Shown here: positions 56,324 through 64,000 of the stretch, piece after piece
How positions within the stretch are numbered: position 1 is the first letter of the stretch
Layout: every line of letters begins with the position of its first letter
Assembly (NCBI RefSeq): GCF_019049675.1
Contig: NZ_JAFMOW010000064.1
Span: forward strand, 248,001 to 312,000
DNA from: Rahnella bonaserana
Lineage (GTDB): Bacteria; Pseudomonadota; Gammaproteobacteria; Enterobacterales; Enterobacteriaceae
Length of the DNA stretch: 64,000 nucleotides
Direction: 5' to 3'
Program-made: the position numbers and the translations under genes
The notes under the pieces: generated by a model
Told to the model about the DNA's origin: nothing
Databases searched by the model: none
What the model saw: only the letters and a program-made list of their open reading frames with translations

Positions 56324-56611
56324 TTATTTACTCGCCGCGAAGTTATGAATAAAACGCGAATGAATGGCTCCGCTTAATTTTAACAGGACTCTGACAGCGA
56401 AGGACTTTTTCATAAAATGGTGCATTTTTAATAAATCAGTCATCATGAAACGTTTCCCGCCCAATGACTGAATGACTCTTTTAATTATTATCGACCTCAG
56501 CAGAAAGGGGGTCAAGAATATAATCCTTTTTCCATCGACACTTCGCCCGGTGGCAGAATCAATGTTAATCCCTATATATTTATACGGTGAATACTTCACG
56601 TTACCCGGCAA
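56324..56611 (-). CDS. Hypothetical small protein upstream of the cyclase gene
   Basis: A 95-codon frame on the cyclase strand, ending 67 bases before the cyclase start. The product is basic, with a hydrophobic middle (IIFLTPFLLRSIIIKRVI), and matches no family I know. The start could be internal (MMTDLLKMHHFMKK). It may be a chaperone or helper for the cyclase, a gene remnant, or chance. AT-rich composition agrees with the cyclase gene. Confidence 0.3.
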   Translation of the reverse strand: MPGNVKYSPYKYIGINIDSATGRSVDGKRIIFLTPFLLRSIIIKRVIQSLGGKRFMMTDLLKMHHFMKKSFAVRVLLKLSGAIHSRFIHNFAASK

Positions 56612-56988
56612 CGTCCGCTGACAGGAAAACGCGCAGTAAATTCGCGCCGGCCGTTATCCGCAGCAACCCTTCTGCGTTCTGCGATAAAGCTATCAGTAGC
56701 GGCGCTACGACACACTTTCATTGTCCATTGAGCCTCCCTCGCGGTAACCTATTGAAACCGCTCTGTTTACTGATTTATTTTCAGCAAGGCAGGAAGGGTT
56801 AGAATAAAGCCCCTATTTTTTAAGGTGAATAATTATTTTTTGGTGTAATCGTCATTCTCTTACTAACATTAAGGCAGCTAATGTAATCGTGCGATCATCC
56901 GCTGATATTAGCCACGGCAGGCAGTGATTATGATGGTATTAACCGCCATCTGACCATCAAAAGTATGGCGATACATGGAGATATCAAA
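56612..56988. other. Intergenic region between the cyclase locus and the membrane protein gene
   Basis: About 380 bases without a supported gene. GGAGATATC near 56976 is the ribosome site for the following gene. Nothing else stands out. Confidence 0.4.
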
Positions 56989-58011
56989 ATGACAGAACAT
57001 CAACAACCTACCACTGAAATTTATAATGAAACGTTGATTGAGCCAGTTAACAGAGTGCCGCTTAAACGTATTTCATGGAGTGCTATTTTTGCCGGCGTCA
57101 TTATTTCAATGGTGGTTTATTTGTTACTGGCAATATTAGGGACAGCCATCGGAGCCAGTACCATTGATCCGCTGAAAGAGCAAAACCCACTCGATGGATT
57201 AGGGAAGGGAGCGGCCATCTGGACAGGCATCAGCATGTTGATTTCCATTGCGGCCGGGGCCTATGCCAGCGGGCGACTGGCTCAGCGTGAAGGTGCTCTG
57301 CATGGCGTATTAATGTTTGGGGTGAACACCTTAATTTGCACCTGGTTCCTGATTGTGGTCGTCAACAATGCGGTCAGCGGTGCAGCCAGTGTTGTGGGAT
57401 CCGGACTACAAACGTTAGGCAGTGGAATATCTGCCGCCGCGCCACCGGTTACTCAAATGGTTAAAGACAAGTTGGGAGAAAATAATATTAATCTCGACAG
57501 TCTGCAGAATGAACTTGAAACCACTCTGCGCCAGACCGGCAAACCAGAACTACAACCTGAGAATCTGCAAAATAAAGCCGAGAATGAGGCTGATAATGCA
57601 CAAAATCAGGCAGCTGATACCGCCAACCATCCGCAAACAGCCGATACGGATATCACTAATTTTATTAAAGGTTTAATTAGTCGTAATGCTGATACATTCC
57701 AGGCAGCTGACCGTGACGCGTTGAAAAATATCATCAAGGCCCGTACCGGAAAAAGCGATCAGGAAGTCGATCAGATTGTCAGCCAGGCTGAAAAAACCTA
57801 TCAGCAGGCCCGTGCGAAATATGAAGAACTGAAACAACAAGCTGAGCAGAAAGCCCGCGAAGCCGCTGAAAAAGCAGCTGCTGCAACGGCGAAAGCCAGC
57901 TGGTTTACCTTTGTGATGTTAGTGATTGAAGCCATTCTGGCGGGCTTTATGGGCATGCTGGGGCGCCGTACTCAACCCCGTGCTGTTTATACCCATCAGC
58001 GCCCGTTGTAA
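56989..58011 (+). CDS. Membrane protein with long helical, Gln/Ala/Lys-rich loop
   Basis: A 340-residue protein, unnamed. The start at 56989 follows GGAGATATCAAA; the upstream ATG at 56965 lacks a ribosome site. Three helices in the first 140 residues (SWSAIFAGVIISMVVYLLLA, GAAIWTGISMLISIAAGAYA, GVLMFGVNTLICTWFLIVVV) with glycine zippers are followed by a soluble part rich in Gln, Asn and Ala that includes a coiled coil (AEKTYQQARAKYEELKQQAE). A fourth helix (FTFVMLVIEAILAGFMGMLG) is near the end. Similar proteins are annotated as TIGR04086-like or PhnA-like hypothetical proteins. An envelope stress role is possible but not shown. Confidence 0.75.
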   Translation: MTEHQQPTTEIYNETLIEPVNRVPLKRISWSAIFAGVIISMVVYLLLAILGTAIGASTIDPLKEQNPLDGLGKGAAIWTGISMLISIAAGAYASGRLAQREGALHGVLMFGVNTLICTWFLIVVVNNAVSGAASVVGSGLQTLGSGISAAAPPVTQMVKDKLGENNINLDSLQNELETTLRQTGKPELQPENLQNKAENEADNAQNQAADTANHPQTADTDITNFIKGLISRNADTFQAADRDALKNIIKARTGKSDQEVDQIVSQAEKTYQQARAKYEELKQQAEQKAREAAEKAAAATAKASWFTFVMLVIEAILAGFMGMLGRRTQPRAVYTHQRPL

Positions 58012-58045
58012 TGACAGCCTCATAAATGTCCTGATGTAAAACACG

Positions 58046-58076
58046 GGAGGAGATAGCGATATCTCCTCCTTTTTTA
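58046..58076 (+). terminator. Intrinsic terminator after the membrane protein gene
   Basis: A perfect 10-bp stem (58046-58055 with 58060-58069) around a GCGA tetraloop and a run of T. Confidence 0.93.
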
Positions 58077-58210
58077 TTCAGTCCCGGAAGCTGCTTAACC
58101 TGCCCTTTTTCCTCCCATGCTCCTTCTCGTTTTGTTTTCGCTGACCCGCTCGCCTCACTCAACAAAGAGATGCTCTTCAAGAAAAATGATACTTTGATCA
58201 CACTCCAAAA

Positions 58211-58226
58211 ATGTTAACGTTAACAT
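58211..58226. promoter_or_regulatory. CscR operator O1
   Basis: ATGTTAACGTTAACAT, a perfect 16-base palindrome of LacI-family type, with central CG. Its partner is 64 bases downstream, a spacing that allows DNA looping. Confidence 0.85.
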
Positions 58227-58227
58227 T

Positions 58228-58243
58228 CGTGATTAACATCATA
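58228..58243 (+). promoter_or_regulatory. Candidate CRP site of cscBA
   Basis: CGTGA-TTAACA-TCATA fits TGTGA-N6-TCACA at eight of ten positions. Its centre is about 62 bases before the predicted start, the class I position. Confidence 0.6.
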
Positions 58244-58262
58244 ATTCTGGCTTTATGAATCT

Positions 58263-58291
58263 TTGAAAACTGAGATGTTAACGTTAACAAT
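58263..58291 (+). promoter_or_regulatory. cscBA promoter overlapped by CscR operator O2
   Basis: TTGAAA (58263-58268) and AACAAT (58286-58291) are 17 bases apart. The second operator palindrome, ATGTTAACGTTAACA (58275-58289), fills the spacer, so repressor and polymerase would exclude each other. Confidence 0.7.
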
Positions 58292-58326
58292 ATGACTCCT
58301 TGTGACGATTCAAACCCGGACATGCC

Positions 58327-59592
58327 ATGAAAAACAGTCAACGAAGTCATTACGCATTGCTGAGTGGTTTACTTTTTTCCTTTTTCTACACCTGGTCTTC
58401 CGCCTTTTCGCTTATCTCACTGTGGCTGAGCCAAAAGGTCGGGCTGAAAGGCACTGAAACAGGCTTGTTTTTTTCCGCCGTCGCGTTGACCGCGCTTTGT
58501 GCACAGCCTCTGTACGGTTTCATTCAGGACAAACTGGGGTTGCGTAAAAACCTGCTCTGGTTTCTGGGGTTTCTGTTACTCATCAGCGGGCCGTTCTTTA
58601 TTTTCGTTTTTGCGCCGCTGCTGAAGATTAGTATTTTGTCAGGCGCTGTGGCGGGCGGTTTGTATGTCGGTGCGACTTTTTTTGCCGGGATCGGTGCGTT
58701 GGAGTCTTACACCGAGCGCGTCAGTCGTATTCTTGGATTTGAGTTCGGTAAAGCCAGAATGTGGGGTTCACTGGGCTGGGCGGTCGCAACCTTCTTTGCC
58801 GGGATGCTGTTTAATATCAATCCCAACCTTAACTTCTGGATGGCTTCCTGTTCGGCTGCCATTTTTCTGCTGCTGCTGTGGCAACTTCGTGAGGTGAAAA
58901 CGGATGCCCTGAGCCAGCTCGAATACGGCAAGTCCAGCACCCTGACGCTCAGCGATGCCATGACCCTGTTTCGCCTCCCGCGATTCTGGGCGCTGATTGT
59001 TTTTGTTACCGGCGTCAGCGTTTACAACGTCTACGACCAGCAATTTCCGGTGTATTTCGCGTCACTGTTTTCTGATGTCCGCCACGGCAACGAGATGTAC
59101 GGTTTCCTTAACTCTTTCCAGGTGTTTCTGGAAGCGGGCGGCATGTTCCTCGCCCCTTTTGTCGTCAACAAAATCGGGGCGAAAAACGGATTGCTGCTGA
59201 GTGGAACGATTATGGCACTGCGCGTTTTTGGTTCCGGCCTCGCAGCCGATGCGGTCACCATTTCCTGCATGAAATTGCTGCACGCTGTTGAGCTGCCCAT
59301 CCTGCTGATTGCGATGTTTAAATATATTACCACCCGCTTTGACCCGCGCCTTTCCGCCACACTTTATCTGGTGGGATTCCAGTTCATTACGCAAGTCTGC
59401 GCCAGTGTGTTATCGCCGCTGGCCGGTCACGGCTACGACCTGCTGGGCTTTGCTGACACCTACATGATCATGGGGACACTGGTACTGGTCCTCACCCTCC
59501 TTTCCGTTTTCCTGCTGACCGGCGAAAAAAGCCAGGCTCCGCCTTCCCCGACAGCAAAACATTTGCTTCTGAATAAAAGTGAGATGGTATGA
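58327..59592 (+). CDS. cscB: Sucrose:proton symporter
   Basis: A 421-residue member of the LacY/CscB/RafB family with 12 helices. The N-terminus YALLSGLLFSFFYTWSSAFSL, QPLYGFIQDKLGLRKNLLW (loop 2-3 motif) and ARMWGSLGWAVATFFAG are family marks. The DNA context makes sucrose the substrate: a downstream GH32 hydrolase whose ATG overlaps its stop, a LacI-type repressor and a fructokinase. Transcription starts between two CscR operators. Confidence 0.92.
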   Translation: MKNSQRSHYALLSGLLFSFFYTWSSAFSLISLWLSQKVGLKGTETGLFFSAVALTALCAQPLYGFIQDKLGLRKNLLWFLGFLLLISGPFFIFVFAPLLKISILSGAVAGGLYVGATFFAGIGALESYTERVSRILGFEFGKARMWGSLGWAVATFFAGMLFNINPNLNFWMASCSAAIFLLLLWQLREVKTDALSQLEYGKSSTLTLSDAMTLFRLPRFWALIVFVTGVSVYNVYDQQFPVYFASLFSDVRHGNEMYGFLNSFQVFLEAGGMFLAPFVVNKIGAKNGLLLSGTIMALRVFGSGLAADAVTISCMKLLHAVELPILLIAMFKYITTRFDPRLSATLYLVGFQFITQVCASVLSPLAGHGYDLLGFADTYMIMGTLVLVLTLLSVFLLTGEKSQAPPSPTAKHLLLNKSEMV

Positions 59593-61028
59593 AGACAAAA
59601 CTTGAACGCGCACAACAGGCGTTAAATCAGGCAGAACCTCTGCGTGGCAACGCCTTTTATCCCAACTTTCACCTCGCCCCTCCGGCGGGCTGGATGAATG
59701 ATCCGAATGGCCTGATTTATCATCAGGGGGTATATCACGCGTTTTATCAGCACCACCCGTTCAGTGAAAACTGGGGACCGATGCACTGGGGTCACGCCAT
59801 CAGCAAGGATATGGTGAGATGGCAGCATCAGCCGGTGGCGCTGGCACCGGGAGAAGAATTCGACCGCGACGGTTGCTTCTCCGGCAGTGCCGTTCATGAC
59901 AACGGCACGCTGAGCCTGATATACACCGGCCACGTCTGGCTCAATGGTGAAGGAAATGACAGCGCCATCCGTGAAGTACAATGTCTTGCAACCAGTCAGG
60001 ACGGTCTTCATTTTACCAAACAGGGCGTGGTGCTGACGCCGCCGGAAAATATCATGCACTTTCGCGATCCGAAAGTGTGGCAGGAAGACGGTCACTGGTG
60101 GATGGTCGTCGGTGCCCGTGACGCCAGCGATTGTGGACAGGTACTGCTTTATAAAGGCACCAGCTTGCGCGACTGGACGTTTGATCGCGTCCTCGCCAAA
60201 GCGGACGCCGCTAGCGGTTACATGTGGGAATGCCCGGATTTCTTCCCGCTGGGCGACGAAAATATTCTGATGTGCTCGCCGCAAGGGATCCGCACGCAGG
60301 GCCATGATTATCAGAACTTATTCCAGAGCGGTTATCTGCGCGGGCACTGGCAGCCGGGTCACCACTTTGAGATTACGCAAGGCTTTATGGAACTCGACCA
60401 CGGGCACGATTTCTATGCGCCGCAGTCATTCACTGCGGCCGACGGACGCCGGATCATTATCGCCTGGATGGATATGTGGGAATCGGTAATGCCGTCCAAA
60501 GAAGAAGGCTGGGCGGGCTGCCTTACCCTGCCCCGCGAGCTGACGTTACGTGACGGAAAACTCCTCATGGTGCCGGTGGAAGAAGTCTGCACACTTCGCC
60601 GGGAACATCGCCCGCTGACGCCCTGCGTGCTGAAAGGCCACGTGCAGCAACTTTCTGAAAATGCGCAGGCGACTGAAATTATCCTGCAATGGGATCTCAG
60701 TCATTCCGACGCCGAACGCTTTGGCATCATGCTCGGCGACGGTCTTTCCGTATTCGTGGACAAACAGGCGCAAAGACTCTTTCTGAGCCGGGATTATTCC
60801 GCATACGGAATTCAGGACAGCCGCAGTGTCGTGCTGCCGGAAGGCAATCTTCTGGAGTTGCGTGTCTATATCGACCGCTCATCGGTGGAAGTTTTTGTTA
60901 ATCAGGGGGAGAAAACGCTCAGCAGCAGAATTTATCCGCAGCCGGACAAGCGCGCCCTTTCTCTCTTTGCAGAAAAAGGACAGGCCATGTTAAGTCAGGG
61001 AGATAGCTGGACACTGAGCACCGAATAA
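59589..61028 (+). CDS. cscA: Sucrose hydrolase (invertase), GH32
   Basis: A 479-residue cytosolic enzyme cleaving sucrose to glucose and fructose. The nucleophile Asp38 is in GWMNDPNGL, the transition-state RDP motif in MHFRDPKVW, and the acid/base Glu in YMWECPDFFPLG. A C-terminal beta-sandwich ends with IDRSSVEVFVNQGE. Gene start overlaps cscB (ATGA). It converges on cscR with only two bases between the stop codons and no terminator hairpin between them. Confidence 0.95.
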   Translation: MKTKLERAQQALNQAEPLRGNAFYPNFHLAPPAGWMNDPNGLIYHQGVYHAFYQHHPFSENWGPMHWGHAISKDMVRWQHQPVALAPGEEFDRDGCFSGSAVHDNGTLSLIYTGHVWLNGEGNDSAIREVQCLATSQDGLHFTKQGVVLTPPENIMHFRDPKVWQEDGHWWMVVGARDASDCGQVLLYKGTSLRDWTFDRVLAKADAASGYMWECPDFFPLGDENILMCSPQGIRTQGHDYQNLFQSGYLRGHWQPGHHFEITQGFMELDHGHDFYAPQSFTAADGRRIIIAWMDMWESVMPSKEEGWAGCLTLPRELTLRDGKLLMVPVEEVCTLRREHRPLTPCVLKGHVQQLSENAQATEIILQWDLSHSDAERFGIMLGDGLSVFVDKQAQRLFLSRDYSAYGIQDSRSVVLPEGNLLELRVYIDRSSVEVFVNQGEKTLSSRIYPQPDKRALSLFAEKGQAMLSQGDSWTLSTE

Positions 61029-61030
61029 CG

Positions 61031-62026
61031 TCACAAAGAAGCACGCTCAAGCAGCGGGGAGGAAATCTGTATCACTCCGCTGTTCGGCCGCTGTTCGATC
61101 AGATGCAATACCGCTTCACGGCCTATCTCGCGGTGCGGCAACTGCACCGTGGTCAGCGGCGGCTGGAACAGATCACCGATACCGACCATGTTGTCATAAC
61201 CCAGAACCGCCACCTGCTGCGGGATGGCGATGCCTTTCGCCAGCAATACCTGATAGGCCAGAAACGCAATACGATCGTTGCCGCACACCAGCACGTCAAA
61301 ATCCGGCTTATCCTGCGGGGTAAACTCATTCAGCAGAGCCACCACATCGCGATAATGCTCATCACCTGACGCCATATGGAACTGGCGCAGTTGTTGTGCA
61401 GGCAATCCGGCTTCCTGCCAGGCCGCTTCCGCGCCTGCCCTTCGGCAAATCCCGGCAGGTATGGAATCGGGTAAATAAAAGCATAGCGGACGCTGGTAAC
61501 CTTTCTTGATCAGGGCTTTCATCGCCTGATACTGCCCTGCAAAATCATCAGGAATGTAACCCGGCAGCGCGTGTTCGCGGCTCAGGCAGTTTGCCAGCAC
61601 CAGGTTTTTATCCAGCAGACGTTCCGGGATTTCTACTTCACGCAACCCCATGGTCGTAAAGATAATACCGTCCGGGCGCTGAGAAAGCAGCTGACTGACC
61701 GCCCGCTTACTGTCTTCCTGCGACGTGATATTGACCAGAAAACTGCTCCAGCCAAATTCACGCGCCGTCAGTTCAATCGAGAGAAGGAGTTCAACGGAAA
61801 ATGGCGTGGTGGCGGTATCAAGCGCCAGCACACCCAGAGTCGAGACTTTGCTACTGCGGCCACGCATTTTGCGCGCGGAGAAATCGGGCACATAATTCAG
61901 GGCACTGATCGCCTGCTGGACACGCGCCAGTGTCTCGGGCTTTAGCCGCTGCGGTTCGTTAATGGCGCGGGACACTGTCATCAGTGAAACCGCGGCCAGT
62001 TGTGCTACTTCTTTCAGCGAAGCCAT
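61031..62026 (-). CDS. cscR: LacI-family sucrose operon repressor
   Basis: A 331-residue repressor. The start at 62026 (MASLKEVAQLAAVSLMTVSRAIN) follows GGAGAG; the frame is open to 62044 but adds six residues without a ribosome site. The helix-turn-helix is followed by a hinge (SARKMRG) and a periplasmic-binding-protein core. Its likely sites are the two GTTAACGTTAAC palindromes before cscB, about 4 kb away. It is transcribed behind cscK. Fructose or sucrose is the probable inducer. Confidence 0.92.
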   Translation of the reverse strand: MASLKEVAQLAAVSLMTVSRAINEPQRLKPETLARVQQAISALNYVPDFSARKMRGRSSKVSTLGVLALDTATTPFSVELLLSIELTAREFGWSSFLVNITSQEDSKRAVSQLLSQRPDGIIFTTMGLREVEIPERLLDKNLVLANCLSREHALPGYIPDDFAGQYQAMKALIKKGYQRPLCFYLPDSIPAGICRRAGAEAAWQEAGLPAQQLRQFHMASGDEHYRDVVALLNEFTPQDKPDFDVLVCGNDRIAFLAYQVLLAKGIAIPQQVAVLGYDNMVGIGDLFQPPLTTVQLPHREIGREAVLHLIEQRPNSGVIQISSPLLERASL

Positions 62027-62099
62027 AACTCTCCGGTCCGGCAAAATTGACTCCCCTGATCCTACACAAAAAAACGGACACAGAGTAAATCTATTCGGA

Positions 62100-63038
62100 T
62101 CAGTTCTGGGAGGAAAACGCCTCTAAGGTCGCGCTGTCGGGTAATGCGGTCATTGCGCCACGGGCTGTGGTGGCAAGAGCCCCGCACGCCAGCGCCTGAT
62201 GAACGATTTGCTGCCAGACGTTGTCCGAGGTCAGCGGCCAGTGCTGCGCCAGCCCGGCCAGCAGTCCGGCGACAAAGGCATCCCCCGCACCGGTAGTATC
62301 CACCGCCCGCACTTCGGGTGCCGGATAGTGGTTAAGGGTGGCATTCTTCTTGCGGTAGACTGACACACCATTTTTACCCTGCGTGACCAGCAACAGTTCG
62401 GGATTATAGCGTTCGCACAGGCGCAGCATTCCCTCTGACAGCAATGTTTCTCCGGTCAGAAACGCCAGCTCGTCCTCCGATATCTTAATCACATCCGCCA
62501 GCGACAAGGCGCGGACAAGGTTGTCACGCAGCTGTTCCTCATCCGGCCACAAGTCATGCCGGATATTGGGATCAAAACAGACATAACCGCGTGCCGCTTT
62601 CATCTTCGCCATTGCCAGAAAGGCGGAAGACCGTGATGGTTCTGCGGATAAGGCAATCGAACACAAGTGTAAAAACTGTCCTGCGCTAAACGCCGGAATG
62701 TCGGTGGCCTGAAGAAATAAATCCGCCCCCGGACGCACCATAAACGTGAAAGAACGTTCGCCGTCGGCATCGTTTTCCACCACCACGGTGGAGGTACGGT
62801 GATGCGGATCAGGGATCATACAGTCGGTATTGACTCTCTCATCGCCGAGCGTTTTCACCAGAAACTTCCCGAACGGATCATCACCTACACGCCCGATAAA
62901 AGCACTGTTTCCTCCGAGACGGCGGACGCCCACGGCAACATTTGCGGGTGCACCGCCCGGGCATTTTAATAAGCGACCATCCGGCTCAGGGATCAAATCC
63001 ACCACCGCATCGCCCAGTACCCAAATTCTGTTATTCAT
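62100..63038 (-). CDS. cscK: Fructokinase, PfkB family
   Basis: A 312-residue sugar kinase that phosphorylates the fructose released by CscA. GGAPANVAVGVRRLGGNSAF is the first PfkB signature, and DTTGAGDAFVAGLLAGL holds the catalytic Asp and anion hole. The ATG at 63038 is preferred to that at 63044 because AAGGGA is six bases before it and touches the upstream one. First gene of the cscK-cscR pair, divergent from the porin gene. Confidence 0.93.
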   Translation of the reverse strand: MNNRIWVLGDAVVDLIPEPDGRLLKCPGGAPANVAVGVRRLGGNSAFIGRVGDDPFGKFLVKTLGDERVNTDCMIPDPHHRTSTVVVENDADGERSFTFMVRPGADLFLQATDIPAFSAGQFLHLCSIALSAEPSRSSAFLAMAKMKAARGYVCFDPNIRHDLWPDEEQLRDNLVRALSLADVIKISEDELAFLTGETLLSEGMLRLCERYNPELLLVTQGKNGVSVYRKKNATLNHYPAPEVRAVDTTGAGDAFVAGLLAGLAQHWPLTSDNVWQQIVHQALACGALATTARGAMTALPDSATLEAFSSQN

Positions 63039-63221
63039 CGTCATTCCCTTAGTTACATTCCTGATTAATTTGCCTGTCGATAAAATAGAAGAACCGGTTT
63101 AGCTTCACAAGCACAAATGAATTATTAAGATTAAGTGCAGATTTGCCAGCAAGATCACAATTACACCAACAGATAAAGGAACTCCGTTGCATAAAGGGAG
63201 GGTGAATGTCTATTGTGCTCA

Positions 63222-63258
63222 GGAAAACCAGTTTAGCAATTTAGCAAAATGGTTTTCC
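63222..63258. promoter_or_regulatory. Inverted repeat in the cscK-scrY divergent region
   Basis: GGAAAACCA (63222-63230) and TGGTTTTCC (63250-63258) are perfect inverted repeats, enclosing the tandem TTTAGCAATTTAGCAAA. It sits 34 bases before the porin start. An operator for a second regulator or a leader hairpin are both possible. Confidence 0.5.
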
Positions 63259-63270
63259 CATAATAATTAA

Positions 63271-64000
<730 letters not shown>

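Overview
The window reads as chromosome of an enterobacterium, most likely Rahnella (Yersiniaceae). The reasons are a chromosomal class A beta-lactamase of the RAHN type, a complete pqqABCDEF operon, an E. coli-like FhuE and LldD, and a chromosomal NdvB-type cyclic glucan synthase. The species call rests on recognition from memory, not on a search.

Layout. 0-10.5 kb: end of a serine hydrolase gene, an MscS channel, a small amidase toxin with a lipoprotein immunity candidate, the dat-ddc 1,3-diaminopropane pair with a structured RNA candidate upstream, an aldo/keto reductase, blaRAHN and a chemoreceptor. 10.7-16.9 kb: one minus-strand operon, mmuM followed by a four-gene peptide-type ABC transporter, with a tandem MetJ-box-like site in front. 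17-20.4 kb: fhuE lying between two direct copies of a structured repeat. 20.5-28.5 kb: an M19 dipeptidase, pqqABCDEF (the pqqF end runs into a palindromic repeat that also occurs at 10.7 kb) and lldD. 28.7-30.2 kb: an orphan type VI secretion island (Tlde1-like effector, membrane immunity candidate, Hcp). 30.5-39 kb: one 8.5-kb cyclic beta-glucan synthase gene. 39-42.1 kb: an SDR pseudogene and a Fur-controlled anaerobic haem-degradation operon. 42.2-44.5 kb: a HipA-like kinase and HTH protein in reversed order, bracketed by 38-bp copies of one terminator. 44.5-49.2 kb: sugE/gdx under a guanidine-II riboswitch, then a two-component system divergent from a cytochrome b / Tat-exported molybdopterin lipoprotein / methionine-rich MXKDX peptide operon. 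49.2-54.5 kb: a ParD-like/MAP pair, yqjH-yqjI and a Fur-controlled haemoglobin-type TonB receptor. 54.7-58 kb: msrB, a stand-alone ExoY/oedema-factor-like nucleotidyl cyclase toxin and a membrane protein. 58.2-64 kb: a csc sucrose regulon (cscB-cscA, cscR, cscK) with a ScrY-type porin cut by the window end.

Themes. Iron and haem supply recur (fhuE, yqjH, hutWX-chuY, haem receptor), several with visible Fur boxes. Methionine and oxidative chemistry recur too (mmuM operon, msrB, MXKDX/Mo reductase). Three separate toxin loci are present (amidase, Tlde1, nucleotidyl cyclase) plus a HipAB-like module, so much of the window is accessory. I saw no rRNA, tRNA, CRISPR array, insertion sequence or phage structural gene.
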